Assembly: GCA_903950295.1 (NCBI GenBank)
Contig: CAJBAP010000453.1
Coordinates: 1 to 5,862 of the forward strand
Source of the DNA: an uncultured Rhodocyclaceae bacterium
GTDB taxonomy: Bacteria; Pseudomonadota; Gammaproteobacteria; Burkholderiales; Rhodocyclaceae
Reading direction: 5' to 3'
Length of the DNA stretch: 5,862 nt
Made by a program: the position numbers and the translations under genes. The number at the start of each line of letters is the position of its first letter. Position 1 is the stretch's first letter. Below the pieces are notes generated by a model. That model saw only the letters and a list, made by a program, of their open reading frames with translations. It had not been told where the DNA came from and did no database searches. Of the stretch, positions 1 to 5,862 are shown in pieces.

Positions 1-561
1 CAGCGCGCGGCCGTCGAAGGCTTCACTGATCCGCTCCATCGCATCGCGCACGCCACGGCGCTTCGAGAGCAGGTTGCTGACCATGAGGCCGGAGGGCGTG
101 AGGCGGGCCTTGCAGTTGAGGTAGAAGGGCAGGGTGTCGAGCATGCCGGTACGGGCGTCTTCGTCGAAGCCATCGACCAGGATGAGGTCGAAGCGGCGCT
201 GGTTGGTGGCGACGAATTCGGCACCGTCGCCGATGACAATGTTGAACCGTTCGTCCTCGTCCGGCAGCTTGAAGTGCTGGCGTGCCGCCGCGACGACGGT
301 GGGCTCGATTTCGACGACGGTCAGCCTGGCCGCCGGCCGGTGGCGATGGAGAAACTTGGTCAGCGAGGCGGCGCCCAGCCCGATCAGGAGCGCCGAGCGC
401 GGCCACTCGTGGTCGGGGCGCAGGAGCAGTGCCGCCATCATCTCGCGGGTGTAGTCGAGTTCCAGCGCCCACGGGCGCGCCACGCGCATGGCGCCCTGCA
501 CCCAGTTGGAACTGAAGTGCAGGTAGCGGACGCCGGAAGATTCGCTGACCTGGATTTCCAT
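1..561 (-). CDS. Spermidine-synthase-fold (SAM-dependent aminopropyltransferase-like) protein, 3' end cut off by window edge
   Basis: An open frame runs without a stop from an ATG at 561 to base 1, giving 187 visible residues; the C-terminus lies outside the window. The protein has the Rossmann SAM-binding layout: a glycine-rich loop (LLIGLGAAS, residues 58-66), an acidic end to strand 2 (VVEIEP, 82-87), a GDGAEF motif (111-116) and LILVDGFDED (126-135). This is the pattern of the spermine/spermidine synthase family. The usual catalytic D-x-x-D-P-x-G-P stretch of true SpeE is replaced by VDGFDEDA, so polyamine synthesis is doubtful and the substrate is unknown. No signal peptide or membrane segment is seen, so it should be cytoplasmic. 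The start is chosen because the MEIQV... N-terminus fits the family; an in-frame GTG at 594 is the alternative. No Shine-Dalgarno precedes the ATG. It is transcribed divergently from the binding-protein gene. Confidence 0.85.
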   Translation of the reverse strand, partial: MEIQVSESSGVRYLHFSSNWVQGAMRVARPWALELDYTREMMAALLLRPDHEWPRSALLIGLGAASLTKFLHRHRPAARLTVVEIEPTVVAAARQHFKLPDEDERFNIVIGDGAEFVATNQRRFDLILVDGFDEDARTGMLDTLPFYLNCKARLTPSGLMVSNLLSKRRGVRDAMERISEAFDGRAL

Positions 562-568
562 GGAAGGG

Positions 569-596
569 ATTATGCCTGTCGCGCACGCCGGCACAA
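569..596 (-). promoter_or_regulatory. Candidate sigma70 promoter giving a near-leaderless mRNA for the leftward gene
   Basis: On the minus strand TTGTGC (596-591), a 16-bp spacer and CATAAT (574-569, five of six matches to TATAAT) lie just upstream of the ATG at 561. Only 7 bases separate the -10 hexamer from the ATG, so transcription would begin at or next to the start codon. That agrees with the lack of a Shine-Dalgarno there. The -35 match is poor and the call is tentative. Confidence 0.3.
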
Positions 597-619
597 AAAG
601 TCGGCACTGGCGGAACGGC
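596..619 (+). repeat. Direct repeat, left copy (24 bp)
   Basis: The stretch beginning AAAAGTCGGCACTGGCGG matches 3923-3946 in the same orientation at 21 of 24 positions. The three differences (605, 606, 614) are all transitions. This copy lies in the divergent intergenic region, upstream of the promoter and FNR box of the two-gene c-di-GMP unit. No good hairpin can be drawn in it. Confidence 0.6.
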
Positions 620-638
620 CTTGTCGCCGTCTATTTGC

Positions 639-668
639 TTGCGGAGACTATGACTAATTTGATATAAA
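639..668 (+). promoter_or_regulatory. Candidate sigma70 promoter of the binding-protein/GGDEF-EAL unit
   Basis: TTGCGG (639-644), an 18-bp spacer and TATAAA (663-668, five of six matches to TATAAT) would start transcription near 675, leaving a leader of about 18 bases that still holds the ribosome binding site. The surroundings are markedly AT-rich compared with the rest of the window. The -10 element lies inside the FNR-type box, which suggests repression by the bound factor. The assignment is by eye. Confidence 0.4.
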
Positions 669-672
669 TCAA
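659..672. promoter_or_regulatory. FNR/ANR/DNR-type operator
   Basis: The sequence TTGAT-ATAA-ATCAA matches the FNR-family consensus TTGAT-N4-ATCAA at all ten specified bases. It forms the core of a perfect 16-bp inverted repeat (TTTGAT-ATAA-ATCAAA, 658-673). Its centre at 665.5 is about 27 bases before the ATG of the binding-protein gene and overlaps the likely -10 element, so for the rightward unit repression is the simplest reading. For the leftward gene the centre would lie about 103 bases upstream of a near-leaderless start, within the range for class I activation. Which FNR/CRP-family member binds (FNR, ANR or a nitric-oxide-responsive DNR type) cannot be told from the site. Confidence 0.6.
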
Positions 673-684
673 AAAATACACAAA

Positions 685-690
685 GGGGGA
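685..690 (+). promoter_or_regulatory. Ribosome binding site of the PhnD-like gene
   Basis: The purine run GGGGGA, preceded by AAA, ends two bases before the ATG at 693. The core lies roughly 4-8 bases upstream, which supports this start and the Tat signal peptide that follows it. Confidence 0.6.
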
Positions 691-692
691 AT

Positions 693-1559
693 ATGTCGCG
701 TCGCTCGTTTCTTCGTACCTGCCTGGGGGCAGCGTGCGTATCCGGTTGTCCCTCTATCGTAAAGGCGCAGGCACAACTATCGTCCCTGCCGCCCTTGCGC
801 ATGGCGGTGCATCCCTACAACAGCACCCTGGCGCTGATCACGGCGCATCGTCCGTTGCAGCAATATCTCGAAAAGGCGCTGCAACGCCCGATCGAGTTTT
901 ATACCGCCGCGAGTTTTGAGGCTTTTATTGGCGCGTTGATGGCGGGTGAATACGACATCGTGATCAGTCCGCCTCATTTCGCCGTGGTTGCCGTAGAAAA
1001 TGGTGACTATGCACCGCTGGTGCATTACCAGACGAAGCTCGAGCCCCTGCTGGTCGTGCGTCAGGACAGTTCGTTCGGCAAACCGGCGGATTTTGTCGGC
1101 AAGCGGATTGCCATGGCCGACAAGTCGGCCTTTATCCGTATTGTCGTGATCAAGTGGCTGGCGGATGCAGGTTTGGTGGCGGGCAAGCATTACCAGATTC
1201 TCGAACGGCCTACCCACAGCGCCTCGATTTCGGCCACAGCGATGGGTGAGGCCGATGCCGGGCTGGCAACCGTGACCGCCCTCAAACAGGTTCCACCCGA
1301 CGTACAGCAAAAGATGCGCGCCGTGACGACCGGACTCAAGTTTCCCCACTTGTTCACTTTGGCCCACCGGCGGCTCGGCGAACCCATGATCACCCGTTTG
1401 AAAAAAGCGCTCACCGAACTGACGTCAGATCATCCCGAGGGCAAGGCCTTCTTCGAAAAGACGGGATTCGTGGGTTACGAGGACATCTCCGCCGATGAGT
1501 TGGCTGCCATAAAGCCCTACGTCGGGTTGACCCGACAATTGATGGACAGCACGCGCTGA
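693..1559 (+). CDS. Tat-exported PhnD-like periplasmic substrate-binding protein
   Basis: This 288-residue protein belongs to the phosphate/phosphite/phosphonate (PhnD-like) binding-protein family, type II periplasmic fold. The family pattern is clear: LRMAVHPYNS opens the first lobe (35-44), then PLQQYLEKAL (54-63), AGEYDIVISPPHFAVVA (84-100) and FVGKRIAMADKSAF (134-147). The N-terminus SRRSFL (2-7) is a twin-arginine motif, followed by a short hydrophobic stretch. Cleavage could occur after A25 (VKA-Q), or C19 in VSGC could be lipidated. The phosphonate-gripping S-T-S-G turn of E. coli PhnD is not seen where ADKSAF occurs, so the ligand is probably not an alkylphosphonate. No ABC permease or ATPase lies beside it. 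The next gene starts 13 bp downstream and encodes a c-di-GMP receptor with a periplasmic domain, so a sensory-subunit role is inferred. Confidence 0.85.
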   Translation: MSRRSFLRTCLGAACVSGCPSIVKAQAQLSSLPPLRMAVHPYNSTLALITAHRPLQQYLEKALQRPIEFYTAASFEAFIGALMAGEYDIVISPPHFAVVAVENGDYAPLVHYQTKLEPLLVVRQDSSFGKPADFVGKRIAMADKSAFIRIVVIKWLADAGLVAGKHYQILERPTHSASISATAMGEADAGLATVTALKQVPPDVQQKMRAVTTGLKFPHLFTLAHRRLGEPMITRLKKALTELTSDHPEGKAFFEKTGFVGYEDISADELAAIKPYVGLTRQLMDSTR

Positions 1560-1572
1560 ACTGCCTGCCATC

Positions 1573-3924
1573 GTGATCAAGGTACGCTTCTTCCGTTCGC
1601 TGCGAACGCGCTTGTTGCTGGTCAGCCTGCTGATCGAGGCGACCATGCTGGCTATCCTCGTCGGCAACAGCGTGCGCCTGATTCAGGAACACCTGGTGCG
1701 CCAAACGGAAATTCGCATCCAGGCTGCCGAGCTGGCTTACAAGACGGCCGTGGCGGTGCCGCTGGCGGCACGTGACTATCCGACGCTGCGCGACATTCTC
1801 GAGGGCTGGAAGAGCGCCGACGATGTGCTTTACCTGGCGGTGACCGACCAGCGCGGGCAGATTCTGGCGACCGTGGGCTGGCCGGCGGATCAGTCCCTGC
1901 CGGCAGCGACCGCATTGCGCGACGGCGGCGAAACCATCCACGTGTCCTTCGCTGTCGATTTTCAGGGCATGACCTATGGTCGGGTGCATTACGGACTCTC
2001 CCTCGGCTTCCTCAAGGAGGCACGGGAGGCGCTGTTCGAACAAAGTGTGCTGATTGCCTTGCTCGAAATGAGTTTGACCTTCGTGTTGCTGCTGGTGACC
2101 GGTTTCTGGCTGACCCGCGATTTCGTCATGCTGACCGATGCCAGCCAGCGTATCGCCGCCGGTGATTTCGACGTGCGTATCGCTTTGCATGGTGACGACG
2201 AAGTAACCGCCGTCGGGCGCAGTTTTAACGCCATGGCGATCGCGGTACAAACGCGAATCGAGGCGCTGAAGGAAAACGAACGCCGTTTTCGCGCCATCGC
2301 CGATTACACCTATGCCTGGGAAAACTGGTTCGGGCCGGATGGCACGTTGCGCTGGGTCAATCCGGCGGTCGAGCGACTCACCGGCTACACCGTGCGCGAT
2401 TGCATGCACATGGCCAACTTCCCCTTGCCGCTGGTGCACGCACCCGATCGTGACCTGGTGGCTAACCAGCAGAGTCAGGCGCTCGCCGGCCACACCGGCC
2501 AGGATCTCGAATTTCGCATCGAGACACGCAATGGCCGCGTCGTCTGGGTGGCGATGGCCTGGCAACCGATTTTTGCCGATGATGGCGAAAGTCTGGGCTT
2601 CCGCTCCAGCGTGCGGGATATCACCGTGCAGCATTTTGCCAACGAAGAATTGGCTTATGCGGCCGCGCACGATGCCCTGACCGGTCTCAACAACCGGCGT
2701 GCTTTCGAGAATGAACTTACCCGCGAACTTGAACGCCAGTTGCCCGGCAAGGTGATTGTCTTTTACATCGATCTTGATCAGTTCAAGCTGGTCAACGATA
2801 CCTGTGGCCATACGGCCGGCGATGCCCTGTTGCAGCATCTGGCGCGGGTGATGCAGGCGCGTTTCTCCTTTGGTTTCCTGGCCCGCCTGGGCGGTGACGA
2901 GTTTGGCATGGTGCTGGTCGATGTGCCGCTCGTGGAGGCCGAGCGGCGCGCACAGCATGTCATCGACGACATCCGCAGCCTGCCCTTCGTTTGGGAGGGG
3001 CACTCGTTTCATATTGGCGCCTCGATCGGTATCGCCCAGTCTGCGCCGCAACTCCGCAGTGTCACCGAGCTCCTGATGGCGGCCGACACGGCCTGTTACG
3101 CGGCGAAGGAACGCGGTCGCAACCGTGCCCAGGTGTATCTGCCGACCGATCAGTATTTCCAGCAGCGTCAACTCGATTTCCTCTCGCTGACGCAGATCTC
3201 GGAAGCCCTCGGCGCCGAACAACTGGAACTGCATGCCCAGCGCATCGTGGCCTTGCGCCCGGAGATTGCCGACTATGCGGAAGTGTTGGTGCGCATGCGC
3301 GGCGAGGATGGCAGTCTGATCCCGCCCGGTCGCTTCATCCCGGCGGCAGAGCGCTATGGTTTGATCCCCCTGATCGACCGCTGGGTGATCGAACACAGCT
3401 TCAAGCAGCTGCACGCCTGGCGTGATGCCGGCAAGCCGCCGATCAAACTCAATATCAACCTGTCGGGCCTGACACTGGCCGATCCCGGCTTGGCCGAGTT
3501 CATCCAGTCCGTCGTGATCAAGCATGCCATCGACCCGGCCACGGTCGGTTTCGAAATCACCGAAAGCTGTGCCATCGCTCAACTCGACCGCGCCCTGCAG
3601 TTCTTCAGCTTCTGTCAGAACTTGGGCTTCAGCCTGGCACTCGACGATTTCGGCAGCGGCCTGTCGTCCTTCGCTTACCTGAAGCGCTTCAAGGTGCAGA
3701 CGCTCAAGATTGACGGCATGTTCGTGCGCAATGCCGATCAGGACTGGGATGATCGTGCCGTGATAGAAACTATCGTGCGCCTGTCGCACCTGCGCAAGCT
3801 GCATACCGTCGCCGAATTTGTCATCAACCCGGCAGTGCTGGAGGTGGTGAAGACACTCGGGGTCGATTACGCGCAAGGCTACGCGCTGCACGTCCCCGAG
3901 CCGCTGGCGAATCTGAATCCGTAA
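1573..3924 (+). CDS. Membrane sensor with HAMP-PAS-GGDEF-EAL (c-di-GMP cyclase/phosphodiesterase)
   Basis: This 783-residue inner-membrane protein should make and/or degrade c-di-GMP. Domains in order: TM1 about 13-35; periplasmic sensor about 36-155 (possibly Cache-like, from DVLYLAVTDQRGQILAT at 84-100); TM2 about 158-180; HAMP about 181-235; PAS about 237-355; GGDEF about 360-525; EAL about 535-780. The cyclase site is intact: DLDQFK (400-405), ND (408-409), RLGGDEF (438-444) and AKERGRNR (511-518). No RxxD inhibitory site precedes GGDEF. The EAL domain has EVL (570-572), N629, E661/E664, DD (691-692), K712, E748 and Q768, so it keeps most metal and catalytic residues. Residue 751, normally Glu in the (E)GVE-type motif, is Ile. 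The start is GTG with no clear Shine-Dalgarno; the next in-frame ATG (1645) lies within TM1. Translational coupling to the binding-protein gene is likely. Confidence 0.92.
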   Translation: MIKVRFFRSLRTRLLLVSLLIEATMLAILVGNSVRLIQEHLVRQTEIRIQAAELAYKTAVAVPLAARDYPTLRDILEGWKSADDVLYLAVTDQRGQILATVGWPADQSLPAATALRDGGETIHVSFAVDFQGMTYGRVHYGLSLGFLKEAREALFEQSVLIALLEMSLTFVLLLVTGFWLTRDFVMLTDASQRIAAGDFDVRIALHGDDEVTAVGRSFNAMAIAVQTRIEALKENERRFRAIADYTYAWENWFGPDGTLRWVNPAVERLTGYTVRDCMHMANFPLPLVHAPDRDLVANQQSQALAGHTGQDLEFRIETRNGRVVWVAMAWQPIFADDGESLGFRSSVRDITVQHFANEELAYAAAHDALTGLNNRRAFENELTRELERQLPGKVIVFYIDLDQFKLVNDTCGHTAGDALLQHLARVMQARFSFGFLARLGGDEFGMVLVDVPLVEAERRAQHVIDDIRSLPFVWEGHSFHIGASIGIAQSAPQLRSVTELLMAADTACYAAKERGRNRAQVYLPTDQYFQQRQLDFLSLTQISEALGAEQLELHAQRIVALRPEIADYAEVLVRMRGEDGSLIPPGRFIPAAERYGLIPLIDRWVIEHSFKQLHAWRDAGKPPIKLNINLSGLTLADPGLAEFIQSVVIKHAIDPATVGFEITESCAIAQLDRALQFFSFCQNLGFSLALDDFGSGLSSFAYLKRFKVQTLKIDGMFVRNADQDWDDRAVIETIVRLSHLRKLHTVAEFVINPAVLEVVKTLGVDYAQGYALHVPEPLANLNP

Positions 3925-3946
3925 AAGTCGGTGCTGGCGGGACGGC
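3923..3946 (+). repeat. Direct repeat, right copy (24 bp)
   Basis: It begins within the TAA stop of the GGDEF-EAL gene and fills most of the 26-bp gap to the convergent cnoX. It matches 596-619 at 21 of 24 positions in the same orientation. A weak 4-bp stem (GCTG 3933-3936 with CAGC 3946-3949) is possible, but there is no U-tract, so I do not call a terminator. Confidence 0.6.
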
Positions 3947-3950
3947 AGCC

Positions 3951-4814
3951 CTAGTTCAGGGTGCGCGAAAGCTGGACGCGAAACTCCCGCACCAGGTCGT
4001 CGTATTGCGGCTGGGCGGCAATGAGGGTGAACAGCGTCAGCATGCCCTTGCGTCCGGCTTCCTCGTTCCATTTCCGGTCGCGGCGGACGATTTCGAGCAG
4101 GTTTTCCAGCGCGGCGCGATAGTCCTGATGGAGCGCCATGGCGTTGGCCAGTTGCAGCCGGGCTTCGTGGGCGTCAGGGTCCTGGGCAATCTGCGCCTTC
4201 AACGCATCGAGGTCGGCGCCGCTGCCGGCGAGTGCCAGTTGCAGGCGGGCCTGCAAACTCGTGACACGTGCGGTGTCGCGTGCCTTGTCGGCGATGACTT
4301 CCAGCAGTTCGCGCGCTTCATCCAGGGCATTGGCCGCCAGGCTCATCTCGACAAAATCGAGGTAGGCCGTGTCGTTCTTCGGATCGAGGTTGATGGCTTC
4401 GGCCATGGTCTTGCGGGCGGTCTCGAGGTCGCCGCTGGCATAGGCGGCCAGTGCCGCCTGGCGCAGCGGTTCGGCAGGCGAGGGGATCAATCGCTCCAGA
4501 AATTCACGGATCTGCGCTTCGGGCAGCGCGCCGGTAAATTCATCGACCTGCTGGCCGCCGACAAAGGCCTTGACGGCCGGAATGCCGCGCACGCCATAGC
4601 GCTGTGACAGTTCCTGGTTCTCGTCGGAATTGAGCTTGGCCAGGATGAATTTGCCGCCATATTCAGTGGCCAGTTTTTCGAGAATGGGCTTGAGGATGCG
4701 GCAGGGCTGGCACCAGGGCGCCCAGAAATCGACGATCACCGGCACGGTCTGCGAGGCGGCAAGTACCTTTTCTTCGAAATCGGCGACGCTTACATCGTAT
4801 GAGTGATCGGACAT
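3951..4814 (-). CDS. cnoX: CnoX (YbbN)-type thioredoxin-TPR chaperedoxin
   Basis: This 287-residue protein matches the usual length of E. coli CnoX (about 284). Residues 1-110 form a thioredoxin domain with VDFWAPWCQPC (28-38; active-site C35 and C38) and the cis-proline loop GIPAV (77-81). Residues about 114-245 are TPR-like helices (ASGDLETARKTMAEAINLDP), and the C-terminal tail ending REFRVQLSRTLN is typical of the family. CnoX proteins hold unfolding substrates and pass them to GroEL/ES or DnaK during oxidative stress. E. coli CnoX has SxxC and lacks reductase activity; this one keeps both cysteines and may also act on disulfides. The ATG at 4814 is preferred over the in-frame GTG at 4844 because GGAGAG (4829-4824) lies nine bases before it. 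It follows the spermidine-synthase-like gene by 55 bp and probably shares its transcript. Confidence 0.9.
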   Translation of the reverse strand: MSDHSYDVSVADFEEKVLAASQTVPVIVDFWAPWCQPCRILKPILEKLATEYGGKFILAKLNSDENQELSQRYGVRGIPAVKAFVGGQQVDEFTGALPEAQIREFLERLIPSPAEPLRQAALAAYASGDLETARKTMAEAINLDPKNDTAYLDFVEMSLAANALDEARELLEVIADKARDTARVTSLQARLQLALAGSGADLDALKAQIAQDPDAHEARLQLANAMALHQDYRAALENLLEIVRRDRKWNEEAGRKGMLTLFTLIAAQPQYDDLVREFRVQLSRTLN

Positions 4815-4823
4815 GGAAACAAA

Positions 4824-4829
4824 CTCTCC
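4824..4829 (-). promoter_or_regulatory. Ribosome binding site that decides the cnoX start
   Basis: GGAGAG on the minus strand is separated by nine bases from the ATG at 4814. It lies inside the longer reading frame that begins with GTG at 4844, so it argues that the ten extra N-terminal residues are not made. Confidence 0.65.
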
Positions 4830-4869
4830 AATAATTAACCCCACCTAGATGAGGTCTGAGTTGCGGTAA

Positions 4870-5862
4870 TCAAGGCGAACGGGCGCTATCGAAGTCGGCA
4901 CGGTTGCGTTCATCGACGTAAAGCTGCGTTGGTTCTGCATTGGTCTGGGCAAAACAACTGACGATGACGTTGCTGACCGCCTGACTCTTGTGCAACACCT
5001 CTACCGCGCAGCGACCATAGGCGGATTCGATGGTTGCCAGCAAATTGCGGGCATAGGGGCTGGCGAGCGTGACGTCGAGAATCAGATTGGCCAGCATCAC
5101 GCCGCCGGGTTTGAGGACTTTGCGCGTGTCTTGCCAGAATTCGCGGGTGACAAGATGGCCAGGAATGGAGGTTCGGGCGCTATATACGTCAACCACCACG
5201 GCATCGTAGTGCTGTTTCGTCTCGACGACAAAGCGACGGGCATCGCTCACTACAAACTCGCCGCGCACCGCTTCGTGCAGAAAGTCGCGCTCGGCGAGGG
5301 CGCGGATGGCCGGGTCGATATCGACATAGGTGTAACGGTTGCTTGTTTCGCGATGCGAGAGGGTGAATCCGCCCGCACCCAGCACCAGGATGTCGCGCCC
5401 GCTGAAGGCGAGGTCCTGGAGCAGGATCTGGCGCAATTTCTGCACATAGCGGGCATACAGCGGTGGCTCGCTGCTGTCGATCAGGGAAGCGAACTGATTG
5501 TTCACCTGAAAGGCGCGCGGTGTCACCATGTTTGCACGTGCGACCTCTTGTACGGCGTAATCGGCATAGGCAGTGTCGGTGCGCTGCCGGTCGGCCCAGC
5601 TCGCGGCCAGGGCGAGTGCCGTTATGCCGGTGAGCAAGCTGGCTGACAATATTTTGGGTCGCTGTACCAATAGCGCACCCGCCACCAGCAACAGTGCGCC
5701 GAGCAACACGGCCGACCAGACACCAAACAGCTGCATCATGACCAGCGACAAGGTGATGGAGCCGAGGAAACTGCCCAGCGTTGACCAATAGAGGGCGCGG
5801 CCAGCCGCCTCGCCGCTGCGCTCGGCACGCATCAGGTTGGTGAGGATCGGCACGGTCTGGCC
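4870..5862 (-). CDS. Membrane-anchored spermidine-synthase-like protein (MFS/spermidine synthase fusion type), 5' end outside window
   Basis: The frame is open to the right edge and gives 330 visible residues; the GTG at 5853 reads as an internal Val in GQTVPILTNL, so the true start is outside. Visible residues 1-90 hold hydrophobic segments (LGSFLGSITLSLVMM and WSAVLLGALLLVAGALLV, then a third near SLLTGITALALAASWA), the end of a membrane part. The cytoplasmic domain follows: VNNQFASLID (about 120-129), the SAM-binding loop ILVLGAGGFT (158-167), VDIDP (180-184), SDARRF (206-211) and VVVDVYSARTSIPGHL (222-237). This is the pattern of the fused transporter/spermidine-synthase family. The GGGDGG and DxxDPxGP signatures of authentic SpeE are missing, so aminopropyl transfer is unproven and the name 'spermidine synthase' should be used with care. 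It lies 55 bp upstream of cnoX on the same strand. Confidence 0.85.
   Translation of the reverse strand, partial: GQTVPILTNLMRAERSGEAAGRALYWSTLGSFLGSITLSLVMMQLFGVWSAVLLGALLLVAGALLVQRPKILSASLLTGITALALAASWADRQRTDTAYADYAVQEVARANMVTPRAFQVNNQFASLIDSSEPPLYARYVQKLRQILLQDLAFSGRDILVLGAGGFTLSHRETSNRYTYVDIDPAIRALAERDFLHEAVRGEFVVSDARRFVVETKQHYDAVVVDVYSARTSIPGHLVTREFWQDTRKVLKPGGVMLANLILDVTLASPYARNLLATIESAYGRCAVEVLHKSQAVSNVIVSCFAQTNAEPTQLYVDERNRADFDSARSP

Noticed and set aside
23..802. A 259-codon minus-strand frame spanning the divergent promoter region
   Set aside because: It lies in another frame over the clear spermidine-synthase-like gene (1-561), crosses the AT-rich intergenic region and the start of the binding-protein gene, and has a low-complexity Arg/Pro/Ala-rich translation.
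3925..3950. Rho-independent terminator between the convergent genes
   Set aside because: Only a 4-bp stem with a 9-base loop can be drawn and no T-run follows on either strand.
1411..4071. An 886-codon open frame on the minus strand, longer than the sense gene it overlaps
   Set aside because: It is antisense to the PAS-GGDEF-EAL gene and its translation shows no recognisable domain and is rich in His/Gln/Arg. Long antisense frames are common in GC-rich DNA with strong third-position bias.
4005..4607. A 200-codon plus-strand frame opposite cnoX
   Set aside because: It is antisense to a well-recognised thioredoxin-TPR gene and has no motif or start signal of its own.
4815..4869. Separate promoter for cnoX in the 55-bp gap
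   Set aside because: TTAATTATT could serve as a -10 but no plausible -35 hexamer is found at a suitable distance, so I did not annotate it.
5189..5788. A 199-codon minus-strand frame inside the right-hand gene
   Set aside because: It is a shifted shadow of the membrane spermidine-synthase-like gene, whose own frame shows SAM-binding motifs and membrane helices.
1..5862. CRISPR array, tRNA/rRNA genes, insertion sequences or phage genes
   Set aside because: Coding density is high, and no regularly spaced repeats, transposase-like frames, terminal inverted repeats or tRNA-like cloverleaf were seen.

Overview
This 5.9-kb window looks like chromosomal DNA from a GC-rich Gram-negative proteobacterium. 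The protein families and their wording (CnoX-type thioredoxin, membrane spermidine-synthase-like protein, PAS-GGDEF-EAL with an EVL motif) and an FNR-type operator suggest a betaproteobacterium, perhaps of the Rhodocyclales. The taxonomic guess is inference; no rRNA or marker gene is present.

Layout, left to right. (1) Positions 1-561, minus strand: the N-terminal 187 codons of a soluble spermidine-synthase-fold methyltransferase-like protein that runs off the left edge. (2) Positions 562-692: a 131-bp divergent intergenic region with a perfect FNR/ANR-type box (TTGAT-ATAA-ATCAA), a candidate sigma70 promoter overlapping it, and a possible near-leaderless promoter for the leftward gene. (3) Positions 693-3924, plus strand: a two-gene unit, a Tat-exported PhnD-like periplasmic binding protein followed 13 bp later by a membrane sensor with periplasmic domain, HAMP, PAS, GGDEF and EAL domains. 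(4) Positions 3951-4814, minus strand: a CnoX (YbbN)-type thioredoxin-TPR chaperone with an intact CXXC. (5) Positions 4870-5862, minus strand: the C-terminal part of a membrane-anchored spermidine-synthase-like protein, entering from the right edge and upstream of cnoX in the same direction.

The most interesting element is the binding-protein/c-di-GMP pair. The binding protein has no ABC permease or ATPase beside it and lies directly upstream of a receptor with a periplasmic domain. It is therefore more likely a ligand-sensing subunit that controls c-di-GMP turnover, by analogy with the NspS-MbaA architecture of Vibrio, than a transport component. The FNR box overlaps the likely -10 element, so oxygen or nitrogen-oxide status may gate expression. 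The unit is bracketed by two direct copies of a 24-bp sequence (21/24 identical), both essentially intergenic. These could mark a cassette boundary or be members of a dispersed repeat. The flanking genes seem to be ordinary housekeeping or accessory genes.
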